NCBI GenBank assembly: GCA_024687125.1
Contig: JAILFA010000036.1
Span: 1 to 37,800 of the forward strand
Direction: 5' to 3'
From: Lachnospiraceae bacterium
GTDB lineage: Bacteria; Bacillota; Clostridia; Lachnospirales; Lachnospiraceae
Length of the DNA: 37,800 bases
This document shows positions 24,148-32,331 of the stretch, in pieces. The first letter of the stretch is position 1; every line of letters starts with the position of its first letter. The translations under genes and the position numbers were made by a program. Under the pieces are notes generated by a model that saw only the letters and a program-made list of their open reading frames with translations, did not search any database and had not been told where the DNA came from.

Positions 24148-24603
24148 CTACACCGAGAGACCGCATTTTTCTATCACCTCAACGACCTCCTGCAGGCCTT
24201 TTTCATCCACCTCAGAAAATCTTGCCCGGACCGGGCTGTCGATGTCCAGCACGCCGATGATCTCGCCGTTTCGATGGATCGGAAGCACGATCTCCGAGGC
24301 CGACGCACTGTCACACGCAATATGCCCGGGAAATGTGTGCACATCTTCTACACGGATGATCCTGTCTTCCTGCACGGCCGTCCCGCAGACACCTTTCCCG
24401 ACAGGGATACGCGTGCATGCCGGCTTCCCCTGAAACGGTCCGAGCAGCAGCTGCCCGTCACGCATCAGATAAAAGCCCGCCCAATTGATCTCATCCAGTG
24501 ATCCGTACAGAAGAGCGGAGATATTGGCATAGACAGTGATGTCCCACGAAGGATCCTCCGCGAACGCCTCCGCCTGTTTTCGGATCAGTTCATAATCTGC
24601 CAT
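24148..24603 (-). CDS. msrC: free methionine-(R)-sulfoxide reductase (GAF domain)
   Basis: 151 aa, a single GAF domain. The fRMsr signatures are present: NWAGFY, LGPFQGKPACTRI, GKGVCG and HIACDSASASEIVLP. Cys63, Cys73 and Cys97 have the spacing (10 and 24) of the three redox Cys of the E. coli enzyme. It reduces free methionine-R-sulfoxide with thioredoxin. It lies 21 nt after the upstream YbaK-like gene. Confidence 0.94.
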   Translation of the reverse strand: MADYELIRKQAEAFAEDPSWDITVYANISALLYGSLDEINWAGFYLMRDGQLLLGPFQGKPACTRIPVGKGVCGTAVQEDRIIRVEDVHTFPGHIACDSASASEIVLPIHRNGEIIGVLDIDSPVRARFSEVDEKGLQEVVEVIEKCGLSV

Positions 24604-24624
24604 CTTACACAGCCTTTCTGCCGA

Positions 24625-25098
24625 TCAGTCTTCCCAGCCTTTACATACATCGCACCAGCCCACTGCCTCCGATGCCGCTTCAAGCTCCGCGGGTGTCAGT
24701 TTTACGGAGGTGTATTCGCTGCCGCCGGCAGGATGCACATACGCAAACCGCTTCATCGACACATCAAGCCATACCGGTATGCTTTTATCAACGCCAAACG
24801 GACACACACCGCCCGGGACAAAGCCGATCATCTCTTCCACGCGGTCGCGGGGCACCATGCTCGGTTTCGTATGAAACTGCGCCTTGAACTTGGAACTGTT
24901 TACACGGCCGTCACCGGCCATGACCACGATAACGGGCTTATCATCAACCAGAAAAGACAGCGTCTTGGCGATCTCTGCCTCCGTGCAGCCGATCTGCTGT
25001 GCGGCGTGTTCTACCGTATCAATGATCTCATCATGCTCCGTGATACGATCCGCAAAGCCCTTCCCTTCAAGCCATTTCAGCACCTTTTCATTGATCAT
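24625..25098 (-). CDS. YbaK/ProX-type aminoacyl-tRNA deacylase-like protein
   Basis: 157 aa with the YbaK/aminoacyl-tRNA-editing fold: KTLSFLVDD, GDGRVNSSKFK, and the glycine-rich VPGGVCPFGV loop. It belongs to the branch without the TGY-HGGCSPIGMKK motif of classic YbaK, so its tRNA partner may differ. It is 21 nt downstream of a second, classic YbaK gene. Trans-editing of mischarged tRNA is a family-level inference. Confidence 0.82.
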   Translation of the reverse strand: MINEKVLKWLEGKGFADRITEHDEIIDTVEHAAQQIGCTEAEIAKTLSFLVDDKPVIVVMAGDGRVNSSKFKAQFHTKPSMVPRDRVEEMIGFVPGGVCPFGVDKSIPVWLDVSMKRFAYVHPAGGSEYTSVKLTPAELEAASEAVGWCDVCKGWED

Positions 25099-25119
25099 CC
25101 CCGATCCCTCCGGTCTTAT

Positions 25120-25596
25120 TCAGATCACATCCGCCGGTCTGCAGCCTGCAACGCTCATCAGATCCCCGGGAGCCAGTTCCACCTGGAAGCCCACCTTTCC
25201 GGCACTCACAAACATCCTGTCAAAAGTGCCGGCGGTTTCATGAAGGAATGTCGGAAACTGCTTCTTCATCCCGATGGGAGAACAGCCTCCGTGCACATAG
25301 CCTGTCAGCGGCAGAAGCTCCTTCTGCCGGATCATGCTGACGGACTTCTCGCCCGCTTCCTTCGCGGCCTTCTTCAGGTCGAGTTCCGCCTGTACCGGAA
25401 TGACAAACACATAGTATTGCCCGGATTTCCCCTGTGTGACGAGCGTCTTGAAGACCCTGGCCGGATCCTCGCCGAGAAGCGCGGCGATCTGCTCACCGCT
25501 CATCGACGCATCCGGCTCGTAGGTATGACTCACGTACGGGATCTTCTTCCCATCCAGTACCCGCATGACGTTGGTTTTTTCTTTGTCTGCTTTCAT
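25120..25596 (-). CDS. ybaK: Cys-tRNA(Pro) deacylase YbaK
   Basis: 158 aa. It carries the YbaK landmarks: KTNVMRVLD at the N-terminus, FKTLVT with the key Lys, LDLKKAAKEAGEKSVSM, and TGYVHGGCSPIGMKK. The enzyme removes cysteine from tRNA(Pro) mischarged by prolyl-tRNA synthetase, acting in trans. Together with the next gene it forms a tandem pair of the same fold. Confidence 0.92.
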   Translation of the reverse strand: MKADKEKTNVMRVLDGKKIPYVSHTYEPDASMSGEQIAALLGEDPARVFKTLVTQGKSGQYYVFVIPVQAELDLKKAAKEAGEKSVSMIRQKELLPLTGYVHGGCSPIGMKKQFPTFLHETAGTFDRMFVSAGKVGFQVELAPGDLMSVAGCRPADVI

Positions 25597-25626
25597 CTCA
25601 CTGATATCCCGCGATCGTAAAATACA

Positions 25627-26058
25627 TTATAACGCTCTCTGCATCCTGACATGCGGGATCCCGGCTTCCATGAATTCTTCGGAAACGCTGCGGAATCCGC
25701 ACTTTTCATAAAACGGTACCGTTTGTTTCTGCGCGTCGCAGCCTATCCGGCGATAACCTTTCTCTGCCGCATAACCGACGGCACACTCGACCAGCTTCCG
25801 GCCGCTGCCGTGCCCCCGCTCCATGGCAAGGACCCGGCCGATCCTTACCGAAGTCCGGTCTTCGTCCTCTTCATACATGCGTAGATAGGCAGTGACATGA
25901 CCCGCGTCATCCGCCTCTGCAAAATGGACACTTCGATAATCAACATCGTCCATATCCAGATAATGGATGTTCTGCTCCATCATGAACACGGCAGAACGGA
26001 CCTTGAGGATCTCGTAAACCTCCCTGCCGGACAATTCGTCAAATCTTTTGATCAGCAT
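25627..26058 (-). CDS. ElaA-like GNAT N-acetyltransferase
   Basis: 143 aa. It shows the ElaA-type N-terminus (VYEILKVRSAVFMMEQNIHY, then DMDDVD) and the acetyl-CoA pyrophosphate loop VLAMERGHGSGRKL. The C-terminal PFYEKCGF segment is typical of GNAT. Substrate unknown. Confidence 0.88.
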   Translation of the reverse strand: MLIKRFDELSGREVYEILKVRSAVFMMEQNIHYLDMDDVDYRSVHFAEADDAGHVTAYLRMYEEDEDRTSVRIGRVLAMERGHGSGRKLVECAVGYAAEKGYRRIGCDAQKQTVPFYEKCGFRSVSEEFMEAGIPHVRMQRAL

Positions 26059-26097
26059 ATCCCTCCTTTTCTACATCCTGTCTACGCAGAAAAGTAA

Positions 26098-26916
26098 TCA
26101 CTGCTCCGCGGAAAAATGCTTTTCCGCATACCGGTATGCTCTGCGAAAATCGTGTGCAGCGTCTTTGCTGAGCTTTGACCATGGATTCATCATATCAAAT
26201 GCATGCATATTCCCGGGATACACCCTGCACACCGCCCTGACGCCCGCGGCTTTCAGGCCGTTCACGTAGGCCAGTGTCTCATCCAGGAACGGCTCCCCTT
26301 CACAGACAAAAGTGTATGCCGGCGGAAGTCCATGAAGATCATCACATCGTGAAGGCGATGCCGTACAGGGCACATCCTTACGGTCGCAGGACAGCCCCTT
26401 AAGATACATCTTCCAGGCGGAATGATTCCTCTTTGTGTTCCATACCCTTCCATGATTATCCCGCGAGGATGCCGTATCGACACAGTCCAGCATGGGGTAC
26501 AGCGGCATCTGATACGCGATCTTCACATCACCCCGGTCCCTGGCAGAAAGACAGACAGCGGCAGCCAGACCACCCCCGGCGCTTTCACCGCCGACATAGA
26601 TCCTGCTGTCATCAATGCCGAGTTCGTCCGCGTTTCCCTTCAGCCAGAGCAGGGTTTCATAGCAGTCATCAAACGCGGCCGGATAAGGAGCCTTCCAGGA
26701 TAAGCGATAGGCGGGCGAAACGACCACGGCGCCCATCTTCGCAAGATCCCCGGCCCGCGACATGAACGCCATCTCCGGCACACCCGTCGCATAACCGCCG
26801 CCGTGAAGCCATAACACGCCCGGCACCTTAACGGATGCGTTCTTCGGCTTCAGGATCAGGACACGCATCCTGCCCGCGGATACATCGATTTTTCTGTATT
26901 CGATCCTGTAATTCAT
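26098..26916 (-). CDS. alpha/beta hydrolase of the HSL/acetylesterase type
   Basis: 272 aa. The HGGGY oxyanion motif, nucleophile elbow GESAGGG, an acidic residue in EGEPFLDE and His in NMHAFD are the Ser-Asp/Glu-His set of hormone-sensitive-lipase-like esterases. The start at 26916 is chosen because AGGGGTG lies 5 nt upstream; an ATG 30 nt earlier overlaps the upstream gene. It is cytoplasmic and follows the YfcE-like gene by 10 nt. Confidence 0.85.
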   Translation of the reverse strand: MNYRIEYRKIDVSAGRMRVLILKPKNASVKVPGVLWLHGGGYATGVPEMAFMSRAGDLAKMGAVVVSPAYRLSWKAPYPAAFDDCYETLLWLKGNADELGIDDSRIYVGGESAGGGLAAAVCLSARDRGDVKIAYQMPLYPMLDCVDTASSRDNHGRVWNTKRNHSAWKMYLKGLSCDRKDVPCTASPSRCDDLHGLPPAYTFVCEGEPFLDETLAYVNGLKAAGVRAVCRVYPGNMHAFDMMNPWSKLSKDAAHDFRRAYRYAEKHFSAEQ

Positions 26917-26926
26917 GAATTCACCC

Positions 26927-27610
26927 CTATATCCCCATCTTCCCAAGGATCCCGTCTTCCGAAACGCCGGGATGCGTCAGATACAGTCTTACGATCTGTT
27001 CGATCAGTGATGCCTCCATTCCGGTCTTCCCGGCGATCTGTTCAATGGAGTGCCCTTTGTCTGTTTCCTTCATGACCTTTTTCACCAGGGCTCTCATATC
27101 GATCCCCTGTTTCAGTACACTGCCTGCTTCCTTTCCGGAGTGCGGCAGATCGAGCCTCTGAACAGAGAATCCGCTCTCATCCGTCTCTATGACGGCCATG
27201 GTGACCGGCTGTACAAAGCGTCTGGGGCCGCAGCTTCCCGGGTTGAGAATGCGTATGCCGTCTTCCGTCCTGTCATCATATTTGTGGGAGTGCCCATAGA
27301 CGACAAGATCATATCCGCTGATATCCGCAGGGATGTCCTTTTTCCTGTGCGTCATATACACATGCAGTCCGCATACGGTCGTATCGATGGACTTCGGAAG
27401 ATCCATCCCCCAGGATTCGTCCGCGTTGCCGCGTACCGCGTAAACCTCCTGAACGAGCCCCTGCAGCTCGCTCAAGACAGCACGGGAACTGATATCGCCG
27501 GCATGCAGGATGACGCTGCAATCCTGCAGCGCAGCCTTTACCTCCGGTCTGAGGAGATCATGTGTATCGGAGAGCACTCCGATCTTCACTGTCTGACATT
27601 GTGAGCGCAT
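26927..27610 (-). CDS. YfcE/MJ0936-type metallophosphoesterase with C-terminal helical extension
   Basis: 227 aa. Residues 9-150 are a calcineurin-like phosphoesterase: SDTHD, HAGD, GNAD, THRK and GHSHK are the metal-binding motifs in order. A C-terminal extension of about 70 residues is helical and looks like a small HTH-type module (SIEQIAGKTGMEASLIEQIV). YfcE-like enzymes are phosphodiesterases of broad specificity. AGGA lies upstream of the ATG. A 10-bp hairpin sits in its leader. Confidence 0.85.
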   Translation of the reverse strand: MRSQCQTVKIGVLSDTHDLLRPEVKAALQDCSVILHAGDISSRAVLSELQGLVQEVYAVRGNADESWGMDLPKSIDTTVCGLHVYMTHRKKDIPADISGYDLVVYGHSHKYDDRTEDGIRILNPGSCGPRRFVQPVTMAVIETDESGFSVQRLDLPHSGKEAGSVLKQGIDMRALVKKVMKETDKGHSIEQIAGKTGMEASLIEQIVRLYLTHPGVSEDGILGKMGI

Positions 27611-27634
27611 TCTGTTCCTGATAATACCTGAAAC

Positions 27635-27666
27635 AGGCCGCAGGAGATCTGACTCCCCTGCGGCCT
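27635..27666 (-). promoter_or_regulatory. GC-rich hairpin in the phosphoesterase leader
   Basis: A perfect 10-bp stem (AGGCCGCAGG/CCTGCGGCCT) with a 12-nt loop lies in the predicted 87-nt 5' UTR of the YfcE-like gene, 24 nt before the ATG. No T-run follows on either strand, so it is not a standard terminator. It could influence mRNA stability or act as an operator. Confidence 0.6.
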
Positions 27667-27703
27667 CACATTTCCTATCGTATGGTTAAGGAATCCGTCA
27701 TTT

Positions 27704-27732
27704 ATTGTAGCATCTGCCGGGTGGAAATACAA
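27704..27732 (-). promoter_or_regulatory. promoter of the YfcE-like gene
   Basis: -35 TTGTAT (27732-27727), a 17-nt spacer and -10 TACAAT (27709-27704) preceded by TGC (extended). One of the best-matching promoters in the window. Confidence 0.7.
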
Positions 27733-27734
27733 CG

Positions 27735-27764
27735 CTGACGCCGTCGTCTGAGCTGTGCTACAAT
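27735..27764 (+). promoter_or_regulatory. promoter of the plus-strand esterase; leaderless
   Basis: -35-like CTGACG (27735-27740), an 18-nt spacer and -10 TACAAT (27759-27764) preceded by TGC. The hexamer ends 6 nt before the ATG, putting +1 at the A of the ATG. No ribosome site exists in the ACCCCC between them. Confidence 0.65.
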
Positions 27765-27770
27765 ACCCCC

Positions 27771-28439
27771 ATGAACACTCTGACGATTGGCGATCGAAAA
27801 TGCCTTCTTTTTGAAGATCCGGACGCATCCGATCTCCTGATCCAGCCGACCGGGGATCATGAGACAGCCTCGCTGGAGGAAGAGGTGCGGCTCATCGGCA
27901 GGCTGCGCAGCGGACGTCCATTCTCGTTCGCGGCCTTTCCGGCGGAGGACTGGAACAGGCAGCTTTCCCCCTGGGCGGCGCCTGCGGTCTTCGGAAGCGA
28001 AGGGTTTGGCGATGGAGCGGCCGAAACACTGAAGTATATTACGGATACGCTTCTGCCCTGCCTGCGGGAACGGTCATCCTGCGATACTCTGCGGATCTTC
28101 CTCGGAGGATACTCCCTGGCCGGTCTGTTTTCCCTCTGGGCCGCATACCAGACAGACAGTTTTCACGGGATCGCTGCCGTTTCGCCGTCTGTCTGGTTTC
28201 CGGGCTGGATCGGATATGCCGGGCAGAATACCATAAAATCCGAAAGAGTCTATCTGAGTCTCGGCGACAGAGAGATGAAAACGAAGAATCAGATCATGTC
28301 TACGGTCGGTGACTGCATCCAAAGACAGTATGATCTTCTTGCATCCTCGGGCACCTGCGCGTGCACCCTGGAGTGGAATCCCGGCAATCATTTCAGAGAG
28401 CCCGCCCTTCGCACAGCGAAAGGCTTCGCCTGGCTGTAA
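27771..28439 (+). CDS. alpha/beta hydrolase, esterase-like (leaderless)
   Basis: 222 aa. The nucleophile elbow is GGYSLAGLFSL, with an acidic residue in SLGDREMKTKN and His in PGNHF; this resembles Fes/IroE-like or D-type esterases. No signal peptide. Its ATG has no Shine-Dalgarno, there is no other in-frame start nearby, and the -10 ends 6 nt before it, so translation probably begins on a leaderless mRNA. It is the only plus-strand gene between dinB and the L,D-transpeptidase and ends at a terminator. Confidence 0.78.
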   Translation: MNTLTIGDRKCLLFEDPDASDLLIQPTGDHETASLEEEVRLIGRLRSGRPFSFAAFPAEDWNRQLSPWAAPAVFGSEGFGDGAAETLKYITDTLLPCLRERSSCDTLRIFLGGYSLAGLFSLWAAYQTDSFHGIAAVSPSVWFPGWIGYAGQNTIKSERVYLSLGDREMKTKNQIMSTVGDCIQRQYDLLASSGTCACTLEWNPGNHFREPALRTAKGFAWL

Positions 28440-28461
28440 ACCGGCGAAGCCCCTCCGCGGT
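28422..28461 (+). terminator. bidirectional-type terminator of the esterase-like gene
   Basis: Arms GGCTTCGCC (28422-28430) and GGCGAAGCC (28443-28451), 9 bp, enclose a 12-nt loop that contains the stop codon TAA. A T-rich tail TCTTTCTCTT follows on the plus strand. The same stem serves transcripts from the convergent VWA gene. Confidence 0.65.
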
Positions 28462-28468
28462 CTTTCTC

Positions 28469-30406
28469 TTACTTTTCCCGGATCGCCGACATCAGAAGCT
28501 CCAGTGTATCCACATTGCCCGCAGCAAACTCCCGGTAGGATTTACTCTTCTTCATCTCCTCATAGAATCTCTGATCGGCGTCATCCAGTCTGTCGGACTT
28601 CCTGAGTTTTTCGCCGATGCAGTAAAGGAGCCAGGCGAGCTTCAGGTTCTCCGAAGACTCTTCCCCGGGCGTGACGGCCTGTTCCAGCTCTTCACCTGTA
28701 TCGGAGAGAGGCTCCTTGTAGCGAACCTTGACTGTGCAGATCTCTTCAAGATCCGTGAGGCTGGCTTTCTGATACTTCAGATCGCTCTCCCCAGCGCCTC
28801 CGAGGTCGATCTCATACAGAGCCACGCCATAGCCGCCGCTGCCGTAGGGCTCGGAGATCACGGTGTCATCCCTGAAATCCGCGTGAGCGAGAGCCCGGTT
28901 TTCATACCCCAGCAGGCGATAGCTTTTTACATAGCGGGGGTTGAATTCCACCTGCGCCTTGACGTCCTTGGCCACGATATTGGTCAGGCTGATATATCTT
29001 CTGTCCACGGACTCTCTGACATCCTCAAGGTTGTTGACCACGCAGTAGGTGCCGTTTCCATGCTTGGACAGGATCTCAAGCTTGTCGTCCTTGTAATTGT
29101 ACAGACCGGTGCCGATCACGGAAAGGAACAGGCCTGTCTTTTTCTTTTCCTCGATGAGCTTTGTCAGGCCGTCTTTTGCCGTGATCCCGAAATTCAGGTC
29201 GCCGTCGGTGATGAGAATCACCTGGTTGCTCTTCCCCGCATCGTAGTGTTTTTCGCCGATCCTGTAGGCGGTCTCGATCCCGGCCGAACCGTTGGTGCAT
29301 CCATGGATCACGACGGAAAGGAGTTTGCCCATGATGAGCTCCCTGTCATGATCGTCCCGGACCCGGTAGCCCTGTAATACGGTATCGTCCTCGCTGCTGT
29401 AGGTGATAAGGCTCAGGCAGTCGCCTTCCTGCAGCTTGCTCACAACAGCAGCGATCGCCAGCTGTGTCACTTCGTTCTGCGACGACATGCTGCCGGAGAC
29501 GTCCAGGAGCAGGACGATGTTCTGGCCTTCCCTGGTCTCTTCTCTGGCGCCGACATGGATATACAGGAGTTCCCTGTCATTATCCTTTTTCATCTGCTCC
29601 GTACTGATCTTGAATTTCTGCCCGGTCGGCGCGGTCTCCTGATAGCGGAAGTAGTTCATGAGTTCCTCGAGGCGCACCTGGGAAAGGTTCACAGGCCGGC
29701 CTTCCCTGATCTGATTGAGAAGGATCCCGACGGACGCGGTGTTGGTCGTCATCCGAAAGGTGGAGGTAGGGGTATTCCCGGGATTCTGCGCACCTTTTTC
29801 CTCGATGGGCTCGTACTGGTCCGTCGGGGCAGGCTTGACCGGGGACTGCGCACGGGTCATCGGCTGCGCGGCGGACATCATCATGGTGCTCTCCACGGAA
29901 GGCGCGGCGAAGCGCTCGACAGCACCGTCGACGGGCATCTCATCCATCACAGCATCAGCATCATCGTACATCACCATGGTCTGCGGCGCAGCACCTTTGA
30001 AGCTCATGGACGCCCCCGCGCGCCCAAAGTCGATGAATCTCCCATCGGGTCCGCCGCTGCCGCCAAATCCGGGACCGAGGATGGATCTGAGGATGCCGGA
30101 CCCTTTCATCCTGAGTCTGCGTCCTGCCGCCGCACGCCTGCGCCCGTTTTCCGCATGGAGCAGGCTTTCCCCGAATTCCGCGAAGGCTTCCTCCGGTGTG
30201 TCCTCCTCGCGCTCCGCAAGCCAGGCATGGAGTTCTTCGATGACTTCCGTTGTCCCCATCTGCGCAATGACCTGTTTCAGTTCCTCGTCCCCGTACGTCA
30301 CGGTCGCAAGGACCTCGCTCGCCTTTTCCGTGTATCCCAGCGAGGTGTAGTAGTCGTACTTTGCCTTGTAGTTGTAGTCTTTGCTGATCAGAGCCTTAAG
30401 ATTCAT
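28469..30406 (-). CDS. von Willebrand factor A domain protein, YfbK-like
   Basis: 645 aa. Residues 1-215 are an N-terminal extension with charged, Gly- and Met-rich, partly disordered sequence. Residues 220-255 are the conserved YfbK-type lead-in (TNTASVGILLN, VRLEELMNYF). A VWA domain follows, its MIDAS metal site being LLDVSGSMS (Asp302, Ser304, Ser306) with a later ITDGD. A C-terminal DUF3520-like beta domain ends it. No signal peptide or transmembrane segment, unlike the E. coli lipoprotein form. AGGAGGAG lies upstream of the ATG. Role unknown. Confidence 0.85.
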   Translation of the reverse strand: MNLKALISKDYNYKAKYDYYTSLGYTEKASEVLATVTYGDEELKQVIAQMGTTEVIEELHAWLAEREEDTPEEAFAEFGESLLHAENGRRRAAAGRRLRMKGSGILRSILGPGFGGSGGPDGRFIDFGRAGASMSFKGAAPQTMVMYDDADAVMDEMPVDGAVERFAAPSVESTMMMSAAQPMTRAQSPVKPAPTDQYEPIEEKGAQNPGNTPTSTFRMTTNTASVGILLNQIREGRPVNLSQVRLEELMNYFRYQETAPTGQKFKISTEQMKKDNDRELLYIHVGAREETREGQNIVLLLDVSGSMSSQNEVTQLAIAAVVSKLQEGDCLSLITYSSEDDTVLQGYRVRDDHDRELIMGKLLSVVIHGCTNGSAGIETAYRIGEKHYDAGKSNQVILITDGDLNFGITAKDGLTKLIEEKKKTGLFLSVIGTGLYNYKDDKLEILSKHGNGTYCVVNNLEDVRESVDRRYISLTNIVAKDVKAQVEFNPRYVKSYRLLGYENRALAHADFRDDTVISEPYGSGGYGVALYEIDLGGAGESDLKYQKASLTDLEEICTVKVRYKEPLSDTGEELEQAVTPGEESSENLKLAWLLYCIGEKLRKSDRLDDADQRFYEEMKKSKSYREFAAGNVDTLELLMSAIREK

Positions 30407-30460
30407 AACGTCTCCTCCTTTTCTGAAAGCCTGCCGGCATATTTCCTGTTTTGCGAGTTC

Positions 30461-30469
30461 ATTCTATCA
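30461..30469 (-). promoter_or_regulatory. extended -10 promoter of the VWA gene
   Basis: TGA-TAGAAT on the minus strand, 48 nt from predicted start to the ATG. It lies in a 32-nt loop between arms AAAGCCTGCC and GGCAGGCTTT, an unusual placement. Confidence 0.5.
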
Positions 30470-30487
30470 GGCAGGCTTTTCAAAGAG

Positions 30488-30504
30488 GTCGCTTTTCCGG
30501 CGAC
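30488..30504 (-). terminator. weak terminator after the lipoprotein gene
   Basis: A 5-bp stem GTCGC/GCGAC with a CGGAAAA loop and CTCTTT on the minus strand (and TTTTT on the plus strand). It ends the lipoprotein unit 43 nt past its stop; short stem, so low certainty. Confidence 0.45.
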
Positions 30505-30546
30505 TTTTTCGGGGACGGATCCAATACTGTCCAAAAGGGCGGCCGG

Positions 30547-31197
30547 CTACTGATCGCCCTCATCCGCAAGATACAGGTATTCCTCGGAGCCTGTGTGGAA
30601 GACAACTTCCTCGGTCGTGCCGTCCTCGCGGATCATCGTGCCGCAAAGCCGGTCATCATTACCGCGGGTGCTCTGATACTTCAGCTCGGTGATCCAGCCG
30701 CCGCGGCAGAAAAAGCCGTCGGTCAGCACGACCTGATCGTCTTCGCTGTACGCGTTTCTATCGGCGTAGTACGGGATCGTCACAAGCTCACGTCCGTTGA
30801 TCCTGACATGAAGCGTGGTGTCATCAAAATAGAGCACCACATCGGCGTAGTATCCGCCGCCGACATAATCCGTACCCGTGAGGGACATCGTCCAGTAATA
30901 GGGTTCTTCGCGCGCGGCGTCGTCTCCGCCGCTCTCCTCTTTCCCGGGTACGGGCTGCGCGGCCTTCTGTGCCCAGGTGTCCCCGGTCAGAAGCGGACAG
31001 TTCGCGAAGGCATTTTCTCCGATGACCTTGCCGCTGCCCTTTGTTTTCTCCTTGCCGTCACCTTTGGTATTTTCTTCGGCGGTTTCTTTCTTCGTCTTTT
31101 TATCTGTCTTCTTTGTGCCGCTGTCCTTATCCGAGCCGCAGCCAAACAGTCCAAACAGCATAACCACCCCCATGATCAGTACAAGTGCTCTTTTCAT
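30547..31197 (-). CDS. putative lipoprotein, function unknown
   Basis: 216 aa. Residues 1-19 are a lipoprotein signal and Cys20 lies in LFGC. Residues 21-58 are a Lys/Glu/Thr-rich linker. The remainder is beta-rich with paired aromatic residues (YYWTMSL, GGYYADVVLYFDD). No family recognised. It lies 25 nt after the WYL regulator stop, with a shared transcript possible. Confidence 0.75.
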   Translation of the reverse strand: MKRALVLIMGVVMLFGLFGCGSDKDSGTKKTDKKTKKETAEENTKGDGKEKTKGSGKVIGENAFANCPLLTGDTWAQKAAQPVPGKEESGGDDAAREEPYYWTMSLTGTDYVGGGYYADVVLYFDDTTLHVRINGRELVTIPYYADRNAYSEDDQVVLTDGFFCRGGWITELKYQSTRGNDDRLCGTMIREDGTTEEVVFHTGSEEYLYLADEGDQ

Positions 31198-31222
31198 ATG
31201 TCCGTGCTCCTATTCCGGCCGT

Positions 31223-32218
31223 TTACCGCTCCGCGTACAGCTTTTCAAGCGCCGCGATCTCCGTTTTGTAACTCTCCACCACGTCCTCCGGAGCCAGAAG
31301 CTTTACCGCCGCCCCCAGACCGAAGATCCATCCGAAGAACTGCTCGCTGACCGCGACGTCCACGTTTGTCTCCGACCAGCCTTTCTCCGCAGACGGATGC
31401 ATCGGAATGTCCTTGCCGAAGCGATCGATGAAGACACCGGCAAACTCGTCCTTAAATGCGATCTTTACTTTTTCTGCATGCCCGCCGAACATGCCGAAGT
31501 TCATCCTGGCATACTTTGCGAGGTCAAATTCCATGAAAAGATCCCTGCCGGCGCGCTTTTCCTTCATGATCTCGATGTTCCGCATCTTGTCGACGCGGAA
31601 GTGCTTGATGCTCCCGGCTTCCTCGTCGTGGGCGATCAGATAATAGTTCTCATCGTCCCAGGTGAGTGCCCAGGGGCTGACAAGGTAAGGCTTGTCGCGC
31701 CGCGCTTCAAGGGTCTTCTGTGTGTTCCAGCGCATGTATCCGAAGCGGATCTGCCGGTTTCCGGCAATCGCCCGGTGGATCTCATCCACAATGTAGTAGA
31801 TGCTCTCGTTCATGGTCTTGATGCGGCCCTGCACCACGACCTGACGCTGCAGCTGCATGGCTTCATAGCTGCTGACGAGGGTCATGAGTTTTTTGATCAG
31901 TTCGCGGGATTTCTTTTCCGTGATGAACTTGGAAGACTGGATCGCATCGGTCAGAAGCTTGAGTTCGGCGATCTCGAACTGTTTGGTTGACACATGGTAG
32001 TAGTACTCCCGCCCGCGCTGCTCGCCGATCACTTCGATCCCGAGCACCTCCAGGGCCCGCAGGTCGTCATACAGGCTCTTGCGGTCGGCGGTCACGCCGT
32101 ACTCCTCCAGAGCAGTCCTGATCTGCGGCATGGTCAGCTCGTGGTCTTCGTCCGTCTTTTCCAGCATGATACGGCTGAGGTAGTACAGCTTGAGCTTCTG
32201 GTTCTTTCCCTTGGGCAT
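31223..32218 (-). CDS. WYL-domain transcriptional regulator
   Basis: 331 aa. An N-terminal winged HTH of the HTH_11/DeoR kind (about 5-75; TMPQIRTALEEYG, RKSLYDDLRALEVLGI) is followed by a WYL domain (about 130-240; YLVSPWALTWDDENYYLIAHD, then HFRVDKM) and a C-terminal extension. WYL domains sense nucleic acid or small ligands in several regulators. The ATG at 32218 has AGGAGGGAG upstream; an earlier in-frame ATG has no such site. Target genes are unknown. Confidence 0.88.
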   Translation of the reverse strand: MPKGKNQKLKLYYLSRIMLEKTDEDHELTMPQIRTALEEYGVTADRKSLYDDLRALEVLGIEVIGEQRGREYYYHVSTKQFEIAELKLLTDAIQSSKFITEKKSRELIKKLMTLVSSYEAMQLQRQVVVQGRIKTMNESIYYIVDEIHRAIAGNRQIRFGYMRWNTQKTLEARRDKPYLVSPWALTWDDENYYLIAHDEEAGSIKHFRVDKMRNIEIMKEKRAGRDLFMEFDLAKYARMNFGMFGGHAEKVKIAFKDEFAGVFIDRFGKDIPMHPSAEKGWSETNVDVAVSEQFFGWIFGLGAAVKLLAPEDVVESYKTEIAALEKLYAER

Positions 32219-32270
32219 GGCTCCCTCCTGTCCGGTCGACGCGCGTGCGCAATGTACGCATGATGTGTCC

Positions 32271-32279
32271 ATTATACCA
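32271..32279 (-). promoter_or_regulatory. extended -10 promoter of the WYL regulator
   Basis: TGG-TATAAT on the minus strand, 46 nt from predicted start to the WYL ATG. No clear -35. Confidence 0.55.
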
Positions 32280-32331
32280 CGTCCTGACCCGACAGAGGGT
32301 GATTTATCACCCCAAATGTTTTCCGCTCAGA

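Noticed and set aside
27635..27666. Hairpin as a transcription terminator
   Set aside because: No T-run follows on either strand, and it lies in a leader rather than after a gene.
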